Shown: piece by piece, positions 1 to 10,268 of the stretch | Layout of the letters: each line of letters starts with the position of its first letter | Numbering within the stretch: position 1 is the first letter of the stretch | Source of the DNA: Homarus americanus | Lineage: Eukaryota > Arthropoda > Malacostraca > Decapoda > Nephropidae | Direction: 5' to 3' | DNA length: 64,000 nucleotides | Assembly: GCF_018991925.1 (NCBI RefSeq) | Contig: NW_024753828.1 | Location: 6,396,917 to 6,460,916 of the forward strand | Made by a program: the position numbers and the translations under genes | The notes under the pieces: generated by a model | Told to the model about the DNA's origin: nothing | Database searches by the model: none | What the model saw: only the letters and a program-made list of their open reading frames with translations

Positions 1-31
1 AAATGCTGGTGGAAGGTGTGTGTGAGGTGGC

Positions 32-32
<1 letters not shown>

Positions 33-67
<35 letters not shown>

Positions 68-77
68 GTGTGTGTGT
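33..77. repeat. (TG)n microsatellite
   Basis: Near-perfect TG dinucleotide run. Its mirrored partner in the right copy is the CA run at about 45,036-45,084. Confidence 0.95.
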
Positions 78-480
78 TACAATAAACTATCACTCTGGTT
101 CGTCATGTCAATAAACACATCAATCGAAATTAAAATAAAAAAAAATCCTCCTCTATGATTCTTCCTGATGTACCAAAAACCAAATCACAAAGGAATCATT
201 TATAAGCAAACCAGATTAAACCGTAAATCATTCACTTAATCCACACCTTAAACCCATTGTTTTAGATCGACCAAGAGTAACTGTAATTTATATGAGTTAA
301 AGTTGAGGAAAGAAAGATGGTTTAAGCTGCTGGTTTAAGAGTGTTGATGGGATTAGGATGAAGATTAGTGGGTTTTAGCTGAGAGGCGAGGATTGCTTCT
401 GTCTCCTGGCTACCCACAGTCCTGCTGCTGACACAAACACCAGTATGACGGCAGAGAGACAGTACTACCCAGCCCTCCCG
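78..480. other. Unique non-coding stretch
   Basis: No open frame of note and no recognised element. It aligns in reverse to about 44,610-45,035, including the stretch with GCTTCTGTCTCCTGGCTACC near 394, so it is single-copy sequence carried on both duplicate arms. Confidence 0.6.
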
Positions 481-504
481 TAGTAGTAGTAGTAGTAGTA
501 GTAG
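481..504. repeat. (TAG)n microsatellite
   Basis: About eight TAG units; the partner is the CTA run near 44,588-44,604. Confidence 0.95.
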
Positions 505-603
505 TGTAATAACAACAATAACATCTACTGTATACTGTAATGTCTAGTAATGAACCTTACAGCCAAAAACTATGTAACAATCAATATAAATCCTGTAACG
601 AAC

Positions 604-606
<3 letters not shown>

Positions 607-664
<58 letters not shown>
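607..664. repeat. (AC)n microsatellite
   Basis: About 29 AC units. The mirrored GT run in the right copy (about 44,430-44,457) is roughly half as long, so this is a length-variable locus between the two copies. Confidence 0.97.
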
Positions 665-667
<3 letters not shown>

Positions 668-873
668 GTTTGCTTAGTGTTATGAAAGTTTTCCCTCCTT
701 TCATATTTTACTCATAAAACTTTCCTCCAACGTAATTTTCCGGTAACAGGAGAAAGCTTGGGGGGTGATGAGACAGTCTGTGGGGCACATGGTAAGACGT
801 GAGGGATTGCAGCAGAAGAAACTAAGGTCAATGGAAAGAGGAGGAAAATAAATGAGAAGGCAGGATGTTAGTG

Positions 874-897
874 GTGAGAGAGAGAGAGAGAGAGAGA
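874..897. repeat. (AG)n microsatellite
   Basis: Short AG run followed by A-rich sequence to about 1,030; partner CT run at 44,207-44,230. Confidence 0.9.
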
Positions 898-1189
898 AGA
901 AAAGTGAGACATAAAGAATTCAAGGGAAGAAGAAATGTAACAAAAGAAAAAGAAAAAACAAAAAATATTAATAAAATAAAATAACCTAAAAATAAATACA
1001 AGTCAAAAGAAAAAAAAGAAAAAAAATTACCCCCAGCAAATGTTCCCTCGTTGAGAAAAATCAGTAACCATGTTCCTGGTGCCGGAGGTGAGGTAACACA
1101 GCCCCGCCTCCTTCAGTATGCTCGCCGCCCCCCAGCTAGTTGTACCGAGTTTTAGCGAGGAAGACTCAAGAGCCATTGTCATGTTTTAT

Positions 1190-2165
1190 AAGTCAAGAGG
1201 CAGCCCCCCTTCCCCTCCCTGGCTGTTGGTAAACACGTCCTTACTCTCCCTGGCTCCTCCTTACTCTCCCTGGCTCCCCCTTATTCTCCCTGGCCTTCCC
1301 TTACTCTCCCTGGCCCTGCTTTCGTCTCCCTGACCCCCTATTCCCCTCCCTGGCTCTTGGTAAACACGTCCTTTCTCTCCCTGGCTCCATCTTCTCTCCC
1401 TGGCCTTCCTTACTCTCCCCTGCTCCCCCTTGCCTCTCCTGGCTCCCCCCTTGCTCTCCCCTGGCCTTCCTTACTCTCCTGGCTCCCCTGCTCTCCTAGC
1501 CCTCCTTTCGTCTCCCTGATCCCCTATTCCTCTCTGGCTCTTGACCAACACGTCCTTACTCTCCTAGCTCCCCTTCTCTTCCTGGCCTTCCCTTACTCTC
1601 CCTGGCTCCCCTTACTCTCCTAGCTCCCCCTTACTCTCCCTGGCCCTTACTCTCCCCTTGCTCCCCCTTACTCTCCCTAGCTCCCCTTGCTCCTCCTGGC
1701 CTTCCCTTACTCTCCTGGCTCCCCTTACTCTCCCTACCAGCCTCCTTTCGTCTCTGGCCCCTATTCCTCCCCACCTGCCTCTTAATGCAATACGTCCTCC
1801 ACTCTCCTGGCTCCCCTTACTCTCCTATTCCCTTACTCTCCTTGCTCCCCTTACTCTCCCCCTTACTCTCCCTATTCCCTTACTCTCCCTGGCTCCCCTC
1901 TCCTGGCCCTCCTTCGTCTCCCTGGCCCCTATTCCCTCCCTGGCTCTTGGTAAATACATCCTCCTCTCCTGGCTCCCCTTCCTCTCCTGGTCCTCCTTTC
2001 CTCTCCTCTCCCTGCCCCTACCCCTACCACTGGCTTTAGTAAACACGCCTTCCTCCTCTCCCTGGATCTTGACAAACACGTCCCCACTCTCCCTGGTTTT
2101 CACCCCTCCTCCTGGCTCTCCCTTCCCTCCCTGGCCTTCACCTCCCTTCCTCTCCCTGTCAACAT
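1190..2165. repeat. Pyrimidine-rich minisatellite, CTCCCTGGCTCCCCTTACT type
   Basis: Nearly 1 kb of degenerate repeats built from CTCCCTGG, CTCCCCTTACT and CTTGGTAAACACGTC blocks, strongly C/T-rich on the plus strand. Open frames of up to 190 codons across it are Leu/Pro/Ser read-through of the repeat, in more than one frame, and are not credible genes. The mirrored, shorter partner is 43,400-43,920. Confidence 0.9.
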
Positions 2166-2293
2166 CATGTAATTTTCCCCACTTTGCTATTATTTATTTT
2201 GGTACATATTTTACTTACATGCCTCCTTAAAGTAACATGTAGTGAGTGTAACCAAGTACGTTATCTTTGTCTCTAATGCCTCATTCACTAAGA

Positions 2294-2535
2294 TACAGCC
2301 GACAGGAAAAATGATTTACAGCCGACAGGATAAATAATTTACAGCCGACGGGATAAAATGATTTACAGCCGACGGGATAAAAAATTATTTACAGCCGACG
2401 GGATAAAATAATTACAGCCGACGGGATAAAATGATTTACAGCCGACGATAAAATAATTTACAGCCGACGGATAAAATGATTTACAGCCGACGGGATAAAA
2501 TGATTTACAACCGACGGATAAAATAATTTACTTCC
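2294..2535. repeat. 24-bp minisatellite (ACAGCCGACGGGATAAA core)
   Basis: About ten units of roughly 24 bp sharing the core ACAGCCGACGGGATAAA; partner array at 43,030-43,280. Confidence 0.95.
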
Positions 2536-3050
2536 ATAGAGAAATATTCATATGAGTATTTTGTTTGCATTGATGGATATTGTTATAGCTTAGTGATATG
2601 CATTGTTTTACACTGTTTATATTTACCTGTATTGGCCCCATGATAGACAAAGCAATTTACTATAAAAAAAAGTGAAGTATTATATATTGTTGACAGGTTT
2701 ACAGTACATATCTAATTTATAACACTTTCAATGCACTCCAATTAATAGCCATTCATTCAAAGCACATACAAGTGTCAATACTCATATACAGTACAGGCAA
2801 GACATTAACTTGTACCCATTGTATATATGTGTGTCCAGGAAGAGACCTCACACTAAAAAATATTGTAATCTAGTGCTGGCAATAAGACTTAAAACCCTTG
2901 ACAGAAGAGGTAGTTTCTTTTTATAACGGGATCCTGTCTGTGCTGTCCAGTAGTCAAGATATAAGCATTACAACAAAACAATTACCTTTACACTTACAAT
3001 ACAACACACTCACAGAAATATATATAAGTTGATTTGTTTTATCACCTGAG
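2536..3050. other. Unique A/T-rich stretch
   Basis: No gene or element recognised. It is shared in reverse with about 42,510-43,030, so it is ordinary single-copy sequence in the duplication. Confidence 0.6.
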
Positions 3051-3055
3051 GTGTA

Positions 3056-3305
3056 GTATGGTGGTCAAGAGGTCAGTGTCACATTATGGTAGTCAAGAGG
3101 TCAGTGTCACATTATGGTGGTCAAGAGGTCAGTGTCACATTATGGTAGTCAAGAGTCAGTGTCACATTATGGTAGTCAAGGGTCAGTGTCATTATGGTCG
3201 TCAAAGTGTGTCACATTATGGTGGTCAAGAGGTCAGTGTCACATTATGGTGGTCAAGAGGTCAGTGTCACATTATGTAGTCAAGAGAGGTCAGTGTCATG
3301 TCAAG
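3056..3305. repeat. 28-bp minisatellite (GGTCAGTGTCACATTATGG core)
   Basis: About nine units containing GGTCAGTGTCACATTATGG and TAGTCAAGA; partner at 42,255-42,500. Short overlapping open frames here are repeat read-through. Confidence 0.95.
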
Positions 3306-3654
3306 GTCGCACTTAACTCACCCCCTCCCCAAGTGGTTCCTCCAACAGACACTTCATCCCCCCCTCACCCACCCCTTCCTCTTCCTCGCCCCCTTTACCC
3401 CCTCATCCCCCTCCTCCACATCCCCCACCCCCTCAGGGCTCTTGAGGTGGTCAGTGAGGTCCTCTTGTCCCGAGTGGCTGTAGAGTGATTGGATAATGTA
3501 AGAGTTGTGGTTAAGATTGGCCTTGACCTGACCTGACCTGACCTAACCTGAATGACTATATATATATTTCCATGGCCATGCCTTCAGTAATAGACCATAG
3601 TCTTAGGGGATTAATTTGTGTCTCGTCTCCTTCAGGCAGTGTCCGCTTCCAGTT

Positions 3655-3655
<1 letters not shown>
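3306..3655. other. Unique stretch with C-rich segment and CCTGA pentamers
   Basis: Holds a C-rich block (about 3,320-3,435) and a short CCTGACCTGACCTAACC run at 3,522-3,550, a degenerate relative of the telomere pentamer. No gene seen. Confidence 0.6.

Positions 3656-3656
<1 letters not shown>

Positions 3657-3706
<50 letters not shown>
3657..3706. repeat. (AC)n microsatellite
   Basis: About 25 AC units; the right copy has a much shorter GT run near 41,925-41,940. Confidence 0.96.
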
Positions 3707-3709
<3 letters not shown>

Positions 3710-3744
3710 GTAATAAGATCTTCACATAAACACATTAAACTAGA

Positions 3745-4095
3745 CTAGGGTGGCTAGTATAGGGAATAAACTAGCCTGGGGTGGCTAGCATAGGGTGTAA
3801 ACTAGCCTGGGCTGCTAGTATAGGATGTAAACTAGTCTGGAGTGGCTAGTATAGGAGTAAACTAGCCTGGGGTGGCTAGTATAGGGTTTAAACTATCCTG
3901 AGTTTGGCTGCATAGAGTGTAAATAGCCTGGGCTTGCTAGTATAGGATGTAAACTAGCCTGGGCTTGCTAGTATGGGATGTAAACTAGCATTGGGTGGCT
4001 AGTATAGAGTAAAAGCCTGGGGTGGCTAGTATGGGTGTAAACTATCATGGGTGGATATTTTAGGGTGCAAACCAGCCTGGGGTGGTTGGTTTAGG
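3745..4095. repeat. 30-bp minisatellite (GTGGCTAGTATAGGGTGTAA core)
   Basis: About a dozen 30-bp units. The right copy keeps only a few degenerate units at about 41,780-41,885, so copy number differs greatly between the arms. Confidence 0.93.
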
Positions 4096-4565
4096 CAGCA
4101 CTGGTAAACACTCGGCAGCAATCAGTCGTTTATATACCGGGCAGGTCTCAGGCACAGTCTCTGGGGAGATTTTCCGAAGTAATCGAAGAAAAGTTCTGAG
4201 TGTCTCCAAGCTGATGTTTGAAGAGCCGAGTTAGAGAGGGCCTTCTGGCAAGTGCGTGTGAGTGCGTGCGTGTGTCTGTGTAGGAAGGTATGTGTGGGTG
4301 TGCTTGTAAACTTAGTAGAAACCTGACCATTGCTAACGGAATTGACTTCATTTCAAGAATATAAACACAAAATTCTACCTCATAGCCTCTGGTAAAGTCT
4401 GTCTAACCTTTAAAAAAACTTAAGTTCAAGTGAATCAGTTTTGTAGATACCTGGCAGGTTAGTCAACTATTCTCCTACTTCACCCCCAAAAAAAAAATAT
4501 ATATATAGCACTCAGGTCAAGAGGTCAGGGCAACAAGGTCAGGTCACGGTTGAAAATAACGTCGT
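4096..4565. other. Unique stretch with a TATA-like motif
   Basis: Single-copy sequence shared with 41,340-41,775. TATATAAA reads on the minus strand near 4,128-4,137 and on the plus strand near 41,735 in the partner. No gene supported. Confidence 0.5.
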
Positions 4566-4569
4566 TGGA

Positions 4570-4895
4570 ATTCAAAAAAAAAAAAATTATTAGACCCATA
4601 ATAAACCAAAAAGTAAAAAATAAACCTAAAAAAAAAAATATTAAACACAAGAAAAAAACAAACAAAAAAATATTAAACCTAAAAAATAAACCTAAAAAAT
4701 AAACCTAAAAAATATTAAACCTAAAAAAAATATACCTAAAAAAATAAACCTAAAAAATATTAAACCTAAAAAAATAAATCTAAAAAAAAATAAACCTAAA
4801 AAATAAACCTAAAAAAATAAACCTAAAAAAAATAAACCTAAAAAAATAAACCTAAAAAATATTAAACCTAAAAATAAACCTAAAAAATATGAAAT
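4570..4895. repeat. A-rich minisatellite (CCTAAAAAATAAA type)
   Basis: Repeats of CCTAAAAAATAAA and CCTAAAAAATATTAAA, 13-16 bp, strongly A-rich on the plus strand. Partner T-rich array at 41,050-41,345. Confidence 0.93.
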
Positions 4896-5057
4896 GAAAT
4901 ATAAATAAAATAGGGTAATTTTGGAAGCAAATAACAAGGCAGAATTTCATGGCCGGACTGAGATCAAGCCCTCGGGGTCCTACTGGTGCGAGGCAACTGA
5001 AATATATATACTTTGATCCACAGACTCCCAAAAAATACTTTCCTGAATAATTTTTGG

Positions 5058-5475
5058 TACAGTGGGCAATAATTATGGTACAGTGGGCAATAGTGATGGT
5101 ACAGTGGGCAATAGTGATGGTACAGTGGGCAATAGTGATGGTACAGTGGGCAATAATTATGGTACAGTGGGCAATAGTGATGGTACAGTGGAATAATGAA
5201 AATTATGGTAGAGAGTGGGCAATAGTGATGGTAAATTGGGCAATAGTGATGGTAAATTGGGCAATAGTGATGGTAGAGTGGCAATAATGATGGTAGAGTG
5301 GGCAATAGTGATGGTAGAGTGGGCAATAATTATTACAGTGGTCAACAATTATTTTACAACGGTCAATCATTATGTTACAGTGGACAATAATTATGGCACA
5401 AGAAAGATAATTATGGCAAAAGAACGATAATTATAGTGCAGTGGACAATAGTTATGGTACATTGGGTAATTATGA
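5058..5475. repeat. 21-bp minisatellite (CAGTGGGCAATAGTGATGG core)
   Basis: Around twenty 21-bp units, most exact at the left and drifting to the right. Open frames exist on both strands because the unit has no stop in several frames. Partner at 40,560-40,935. Confidence 0.95.
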
Positions 5476-5619
5476 TGATGGATTGGCCAATTAATTATCA
5501 TAATAGCAACTGTGCTGTACTAATAACAAGCAATTAGCTGAGACCAACCACGCCAGCTGAATCACATAAGTTAATGACACGTGATTCTCAAAACAATCAC
5601 GGAAGCATAAAACAGTCAC

Positions 5620-5646
5620 GTGTGTGTGTGTGTGTGTGTGTGTGTG
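5620..5646. repeat. (TG)n microsatellite
   Basis: Short TG run; partner CA run near 40,388-40,414. Confidence 0.93.
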
Positions 5647-6201
5647 AAGACTCACTTGGATGACCTCTAGAAACTTTCTCTCTCTACTGAAGACAGAAAG
5701 GTCAAGGCTCAACAGATCATTAAACCAACTTAAAACTAATTCCTTTTAACTTTCCAAGATTAAACAGCCGTCACACGAACTCCTCGACAGAACTTGGTGA
5801 TTTAGCATCAAGTTCGGTCAGAGGAGAAACCTTCATATCCCGTCTGTTTTAACTAAGTAAGACTCCGAAACAAACTGGTGACAAGGGTGACTCAGGATGG
5901 TGTGTAATAACATCTTTCCGGGTGTGTGTATAGATCTTATAATCAGTTTACAGTATAGAGATGAAGCTCATGGTGGAACTAGTACAAAAACATAAACAAA
6001 TTTTGTTTTCATATTTACCCTCAAGGAAGTTCTCCCATCAAGTAAGGTTTTTATTATAACCGTAAATATTGGTCGTGGGTTTTTCATGATGAGGAGAGAG
6101 GAAGGCAGGAGGAAGGAAAGAACGGAGGGGGGAGGGGGAACAGAGGAAGGGAAAGGAACGGAGGAAAGGAGAGATGGGGGTCACCTTTCCTTGATTGAAA
6201 C
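5647..6201. other. Unique stretch ending in purine-rich sequence at the gap
   Basis: Single-copy sequence shared with 39,860-40,385, then a G/A-rich segment at 6,085-6,180. No gene recognised. Confidence 0.6.
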
Positions 6202-6301
6202 NNNNNNNNNNNNNNNNNNNNNNNNNNNNNNNNNNNNNNNNNNNNNNNNNNNNNNNNNNNNNNNNNNNNNNNNNNNNNNNNNNNNNNNNNNNNNNNNNNN
6301 N
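6202..6301. other. Assembly gap (100 N)
   Basis: Exactly 100 N, typical of a scaffold join of unknown length. Translations that cross it are meaningless. Confidence 0.99.
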
Positions 6302-6517
6302 CAGGGGTTCTCAACCAGGGGGGAATTTCCCCCCTCAGGTTTTCAGGGGGGGGGGGGGAACTGATTCTAATATGGAAAAAATAAAGGATTTTCAGTATTA
6401 TATGCATATTATTTGGAATGCACTTTTTGAGGCAGACAATCTTGGAAAGGAGGGGGGAATGACATCCTGACATATGGTGAAAGGAGTGCATGGGGCAAAC
6501 AAGGTTGAGAACCACTG
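6302..6517. mobile_element. hAT-like non-autonomous element (MITE), 216 bp
   Basis: The first bases after the gap are CAGGGGTTCTCAACC and the element ends GGTTGAGAACCACTG, so the 15-bp terminal inverted repeats differ at one position. Such CAG-GGTTCTCAA termini are characteristic of hAT-superfamily elements. It has no coding capacity. An 8-bp candidate target site TGTAGATT follows at 6,518-6,525. The same octamer occurs uninterrupted (as AATCTACA) at 52,851-52,858 in the homologous segment, which therefore looks like the empty site. The left flank is lost in the gap. Confidence 0.8.
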
Positions 6518-6611
6518 TGTAGATTTAAAGACACACACACACACACACACAGCTTCCATAATATGAACCCAAATCAAACCGTCAAAGTCAAGTGTTAGGA
6601 ACGCAGAGTAT

Positions 6612-6707
6612 AACCTAACCTAACCTAACCTAACCTAACCTCACCTAACCTAACCTAACCTAACCTCACCTAACCTAACCTAACCTAACCTCACCTCACC
6701 TCCAGCC
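6612..6707 (-). repeat. Interstitial telomere-like repeat (CCTAA)n
   Basis: About nineteen CCTAA/CCTCA pentamers, the complement of the arthropod telomere repeat TTAGG. CACCTAACC variants interrupt it at regular intervals. Partner on the other strand at 52,655-52,742. Confidence 0.93.
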
Positions 6708-6971
6708 TTACCTTCCCACGTTAATGGCGCTGCTACTACACAACAACCTCATTAACATAGAAATGAAGGCCACCATTGTATTTAACAGGGCTTTCTTTAG
6801 AGTCTTGTGAAGGTGTATGCATTATCCCTCTCGCCCCGTACAACTGGACGTGTTAAGTGAAGGGGGTAAGAAAGTGGCCCCATTGTTTTGTTGTTTATGG
6901 TTTTAAGGTAAAGTTTTGGTTATAATTGGAGATTTTATTGATATACATAAGAAAATCGTATTATAGATAAT
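6708..6971. other. Unique stretch
   Basis: No gene recognised; matched in reverse by about 52,385-52,650. Confidence 0.6.
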
Positions 6972-7245
6972 TTAACCCTTTGAGGATGATGGTTTAACCC
7001 TTTGAGGACGTTTTAACCCTTTGGGAGATGATGTTTTAACCCTTTGATGACGTTTTAACCCTTCGAGGACGATGATTTAATCCCTTGAGGACGATGATTA
7101 AACCCTTTGAGGACGATGATTTAACCCTTTGACGACGATAATTGAACCATCGAGGACAATTTAACCCTTTGAGGACGATAATTTAACCATTTGATGACAA
7201 TTTAACCCTTTGAGGACGATGATTTAACCCTCCAGGACTCAAAAT
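6972..7245. repeat. 22-bp VNTR (TTTAACCCTTTGAGGACGAT core), short allele
   Basis: About a dozen units of 18-22 bp. The mirrored array at 51,750-52,385 has more than twice the length, so the two copies behave as alleles of a variable-number repeat. Confidence 0.95.
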
Positions 7246-7369
7246 GTTAAATCCTTTTCCTACTCAGTTTAACTTCCGTAGGTCACTGAAGACGTAATTT
7301 CCATAATGGGAAGAGAGTAGACTTGACAGGGGAGAGCTTGGCTGTTGTCTCAAGATGGTAAGTACATGG

Positions 7370-7655
7370 TGGTGGAGAGAGGCATTATGGGAGTAGGAGT
7401 GAGGCATTATAGAAGCAGGAGTGAGGCATTATAGAAGTAGCAGGAGTGAGGCATTATGGGAGTAGGAGTGAGGCATTATAGAAGCAGGAGTGAGGCATTA
7501 TAGAAGTAGGAGTGAGGCATACAAGAGTGAGGCATTATAGACGTAGGAGTGAGGCATTATAGACGTAGGAGTGAGGCATTATAGAAGTAGGAGTGAGGCA
7601 TACAAGAGTGAGGCATTATAGAAGCAGGAGTGAGGCATTATAAGAGTAACTGACG
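7370..7655. repeat. 22-bp minisatellite (GAGGCATTATAGAAGTAGGA core)
   Basis: About a dozen units, some shortened to GAGGCATACAAGAGT. Homologous units open the segment after the second gap (51,501-51,610). Confidence 0.94.
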
Positions 7656-7935
7656 GGCGCCTCCTACTGAAAATAATCGTACTCAAAACCCAGCTTATAT
7701 ATATATAACTTTTTTTTTACACAACAAAAATACAAGGAATTAAACTAAGCTGTATTGACAGTCTAATATAACTGTATGATATAACAGTCTAATATAACTG
7801 GATGATATATACAAACATATAATAAACAGTTCGATAATATAATATAAATATATTTTTTTATATTCATAATACTTGTAATGTACCTGTAGGAAATTACCTC
7901 CACAGGTTAATTAATAAAGCTAATTGTCACAACAG

Positions 7936-7969
<34 letters not shown>

Positions 7970-8060
7970 CAAAACTGAAGGATTATCTAAATAAAACTTG
8001 TAATATTTTTTAAGTACATTTCTTTTATGTAATGCTTAATAATTCTCTGGCAATGGCATC
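7656..8060. other. A/T-rich non-coding stretch with (AG)n
   Basis: Contains an AG run at 7,938-7,968 and otherwise A/T-rich sequence with no element recognised. Confidence 0.6.
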
Positions 8061-8061
8061 A

Positions 8062-8220
8062 ATGAGTGAGTGAGTGAGTCAACCAGTGAGTGAGCCAGTC
8101 AGCCAGTGAGTGAGCGAGTCAACCAGTGAGTGAGCGAGGCAACCAGTGAGTGAGCCAGTCAGCCAGTGAGTGAGTAAGCGAGCCAGCCAGCGAGTGAGTG
8201 AGTAAGCGAGCGAGTGATCA
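8062..8220. repeat. GAGTGAGCCAGTCAGCCAGT minisatellite
   Basis: Short degenerate units of GTGAGTGAG with CCAGTCAGCCA or GAGTCAACCA. Confidence 0.9.
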
Positions 8221-8277
8221 AAAAATCTAATCGATAACTCATATTGTCTCGTGTGAGTGTACAGGTAATTGTTTTTG

Positions 8278-8279
<2 letters not shown>

Positions 8280-8333
<54 letters not shown>
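8280..8333. repeat. (AC)n microsatellite
   Basis: About 26 AC units. Confidence 0.97.
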
Positions 8334-8335
<2 letters not shown>

Positions 8336-8660
8336 GTTCTATATCTATTACCTCTCTAATTAAATACCTTTGAAGATAAATTAAGGACAAACCGGAATAA
8401 ATTGTATTACCTGTTGAACCAAGATTAAACCAGGTATTAGTGTTGACTTTCCGGCGAATTGATAAATATAATGGAGAGATTAACTTACATTATGCATGAA
8501 TTATTGTACAAAATATCCAGTTCATGACATTAATTAATTATTTAGTTTACTGCATAGCAAATTATTATTAGTATAATTATTTTAATATTTAAACTTGGCA
8601 AAATAATGTATCAACTGACATATCAAATCAAAATGTTAGGAAGTTTGTGTTATAATCATT
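8334..8660. other. A/T-rich non-coding stretch
   Basis: Nothing recognised on either strand. Confidence 0.6.
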
Positions 8661-8822
8661 AGGTTAGATTAGGTTGGGTTAGGTTAGGTTAGGTTGGGTT
8701 AGGTTAGGTTAGGTTAGGTTAGATTAGATTAGATTAGATTAGGTTGGGTTAGGTTAGGTTAGGTTAGATTAGGTTGGGTTAGGTTAGGTTAGATTAGGTT
8801 GGGTTAGGTTAGGTTAGATTAC
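8661..8822 (+). repeat. Interstitial telomere-like repeat (TTAGG)n, variant-rich
   Basis: About thirty pentamers mixing TTAGG, TTGGG and TTAGA in a repeating higher-order pattern (AGGTTGGGTTAGGTT), opposite in orientation to the block at 6,612-6,707. Confidence 0.93.
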
Positions 8823-8902
8823 TCGTACGTGTGTCTGTCAACCTTCATAGTGTTTTTATTCAGTTGCGTGGAGTGTGAATGTATGTCCGTGTGTGTTACA
8901 GT

Positions 8903-9110
8903 ACCGAGGATGAGGTTGACCTTGTGACAGTACCGAGGTTGAGGTTGACCTTGTAACAGTACCGAGGCTGAGGTTGACCTTGTAACAGTACCGAGGTTGA
9001 GGTTGACCTTGTGACAGTACCGAGGCTGAGGTTGACCTTGTAACAGTACCGAGGCTGAGGTTGACCTTGTAACAGTACCGAGGCTGAGGTTGATCTTATA
9101 ACAGCGTAGA
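8903..9110. repeat. 29-bp minisatellite (ACAGTACCGAGGCTGAGG core)
   Basis: Seven well-kept 29-bp units ending in TTGACCTT. Confidence 0.95.
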
Positions 9111-9145
9111 GGGGGTGAGGTTTGACGACGCAGTTACCAAAGGCC

Positions 9146-9146
<1 letters not shown>

Positions 9147-9186
<40 letters not shown>
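9147..9186. repeat. (AC)n microsatellite
   Basis: About 20 AC units. Confidence 0.96.
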
Positions 9187-9190
<4 letters not shown>

Positions 9191-9235
9191 AAAGGTTGGC
9201 ATGACGCTGTGCCTGACGGTGGGTGAAACTCCGCC

Positions 9236-9267
9236 TGTGGTTAGGTTAGATTAGGTTAGGTTAGGTT
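9236..9267 (+). repeat. Short TTAGG block
   Basis: Six TTAGG/TTAGA pentamers. Confidence 0.85.
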
Positions 9268-9373
9268 CTGCTAGGGTTTTAAAACGTTCGTAGTTGGATT
9301 TTCTTTTTGTTGTTGTTGATAGAATAGTTCCCCCTTGTATGTAGTGTCTTAACGTGTCTGTCAGTGTGTTAGT

Positions 9374-9835
9374 ACTATCAGGTGGGCGGAGGGTGAGGTG
9401 GAGTATGAAGTGGAGTATGAGGTGGAGGGTGAGGTGGAGTATGAGGTGGAGGGTGAGGTGGAGTATGAAGGGAGTATGAGGTGGAGGATGAGGTGGAGAG
9501 GGAGGGTGAGGGAGTATGAGGCGGAGGGTGGATAAGAGGTGAGCAGAGGAGCAGAGGTGAGTATGAAGGGAGGCGAGGTGGAGGTGAGGTGGGAGTATGA
9601 GGTGGAGGGGTGAGGTGGAGTATGCAAGGAGCAGGAGGTGGAGGGCAGGTGGAGCAAGGAGGTGGAGGGTGAGGTGGAGTATGAGGTGGAGGGTGAGGTG
9701 GAGTATGAAGTGGAGTATGAGGTGGAGGGTGAGGTGGAGTATGAGGTGGAGGGTGAGGTGGAGTATGAAGTGGAGTATGAGGTGGAGAGTGAGGTGGAGT
9801 ATGAGGTGGAGGATCAGGATGAGGTGGAGAGTCTC
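9374..9835. repeat. GAGGTGGAGTATGAGGTGGA minisatellite
   Basis: Purine-rich array of GAGGTGGAGTATGA and GAGGTGGAGGGT units. The regular part at 9,655-9,830 gives Val-Glu-Tyr-Glu or Arg-Trp-Ser-Met read-through in two plus frames, which argues against coding. Confidence 0.93.
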
Positions 9836-10195
9836 AGTTCCTCCCAGGGTAGACTTGTTCCGAGGTACTTCCGCCCCAACACTGAACTGTACTCAAAGGG
9901 AAAATACTTCACCTTGATACCAACAGTGACCACCAGACTTTCGCTTCCTATATGTCTGTGTGTTCGTCAGTGAGGCAGATAGTGGGTGTGTAGTGACTGT
10001 GGTGGCGGGACGTACCTGGTCTAGGAAGCTTCTCACCCCGACACACAGACAGACAAGTAACTATTGTTTTGTCTTATAGTTTGTTGATTGTCTGCTTCTC
10101 CTCGCCAGTTTTTCTTCTTTTAAAAGTTTTGTGTGGTGGTAATTTTTAGCTTTAAATCATCAACATAATTTTACGTGAGATATGGACTTTGTGTG
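9836..10195. other. Unique stretch
   Basis: No element recognised. Confidence 0.55.
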
Positions 10196-10268
10196 GTATG
10201 TATGTATGTATGTATGTATGTATGTATGTATGTATGTATGTATGTATGTATGTATGTATGTATGTATG
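10196..10268. repeat. (TATG)n microsatellite, left part
   Basis: About eighteen TATG units. A short stub of the same repeat resumes at 10,762-10,778 on the far side of the SINE/LINE insertion. Confidence 0.96.

Larger units (their letters stand above)
1..6201. repeat. Left copy (A) of a large inverted duplication
   Basis: Read on the minus strand, this segment follows 39,860-45,117 in order. Both copies carry the same landmarks in mirrored order: AC/GT runs, a TAG/CTA run, the CTCCCTGG-rich array, the ACAGCCGACGGGATAAA array, the GGTCAGTGTCACATTATGG array, the A/T-rich CCTAAAAAATAAA array and the CAATAGTGATGG array. Unique stretches between the arrays also match, with many small indels and substitutions. 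The segment ends at an N gap. It is either an unmerged second haplotype or a real duplication. Confidence 0.9.
6518..7460. repeat. Inverted copy of 51,501-52,858
   Basis: Read in reverse this matches the start of the segment after the second gap, nearly base for base in the unique parts (for example 7,246-7,365 against about 51,630-51,750). It differs mainly in repeat copy number. The high identity suggests two alleles or a duplicated contig end. Confidence 0.9.

Noticed and set aside
1118..2230. Leu/Pro/Ser-rich open frames up to 190 codons
   Set aside because: Translations of the CTCCCTGG array in several frames and on both strands; the mirrored copy has different breaks.
6084..6515. Open frames crossing the first N gap
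   Set aside because: They consist of undetermined residues joined to unrelated flanks.
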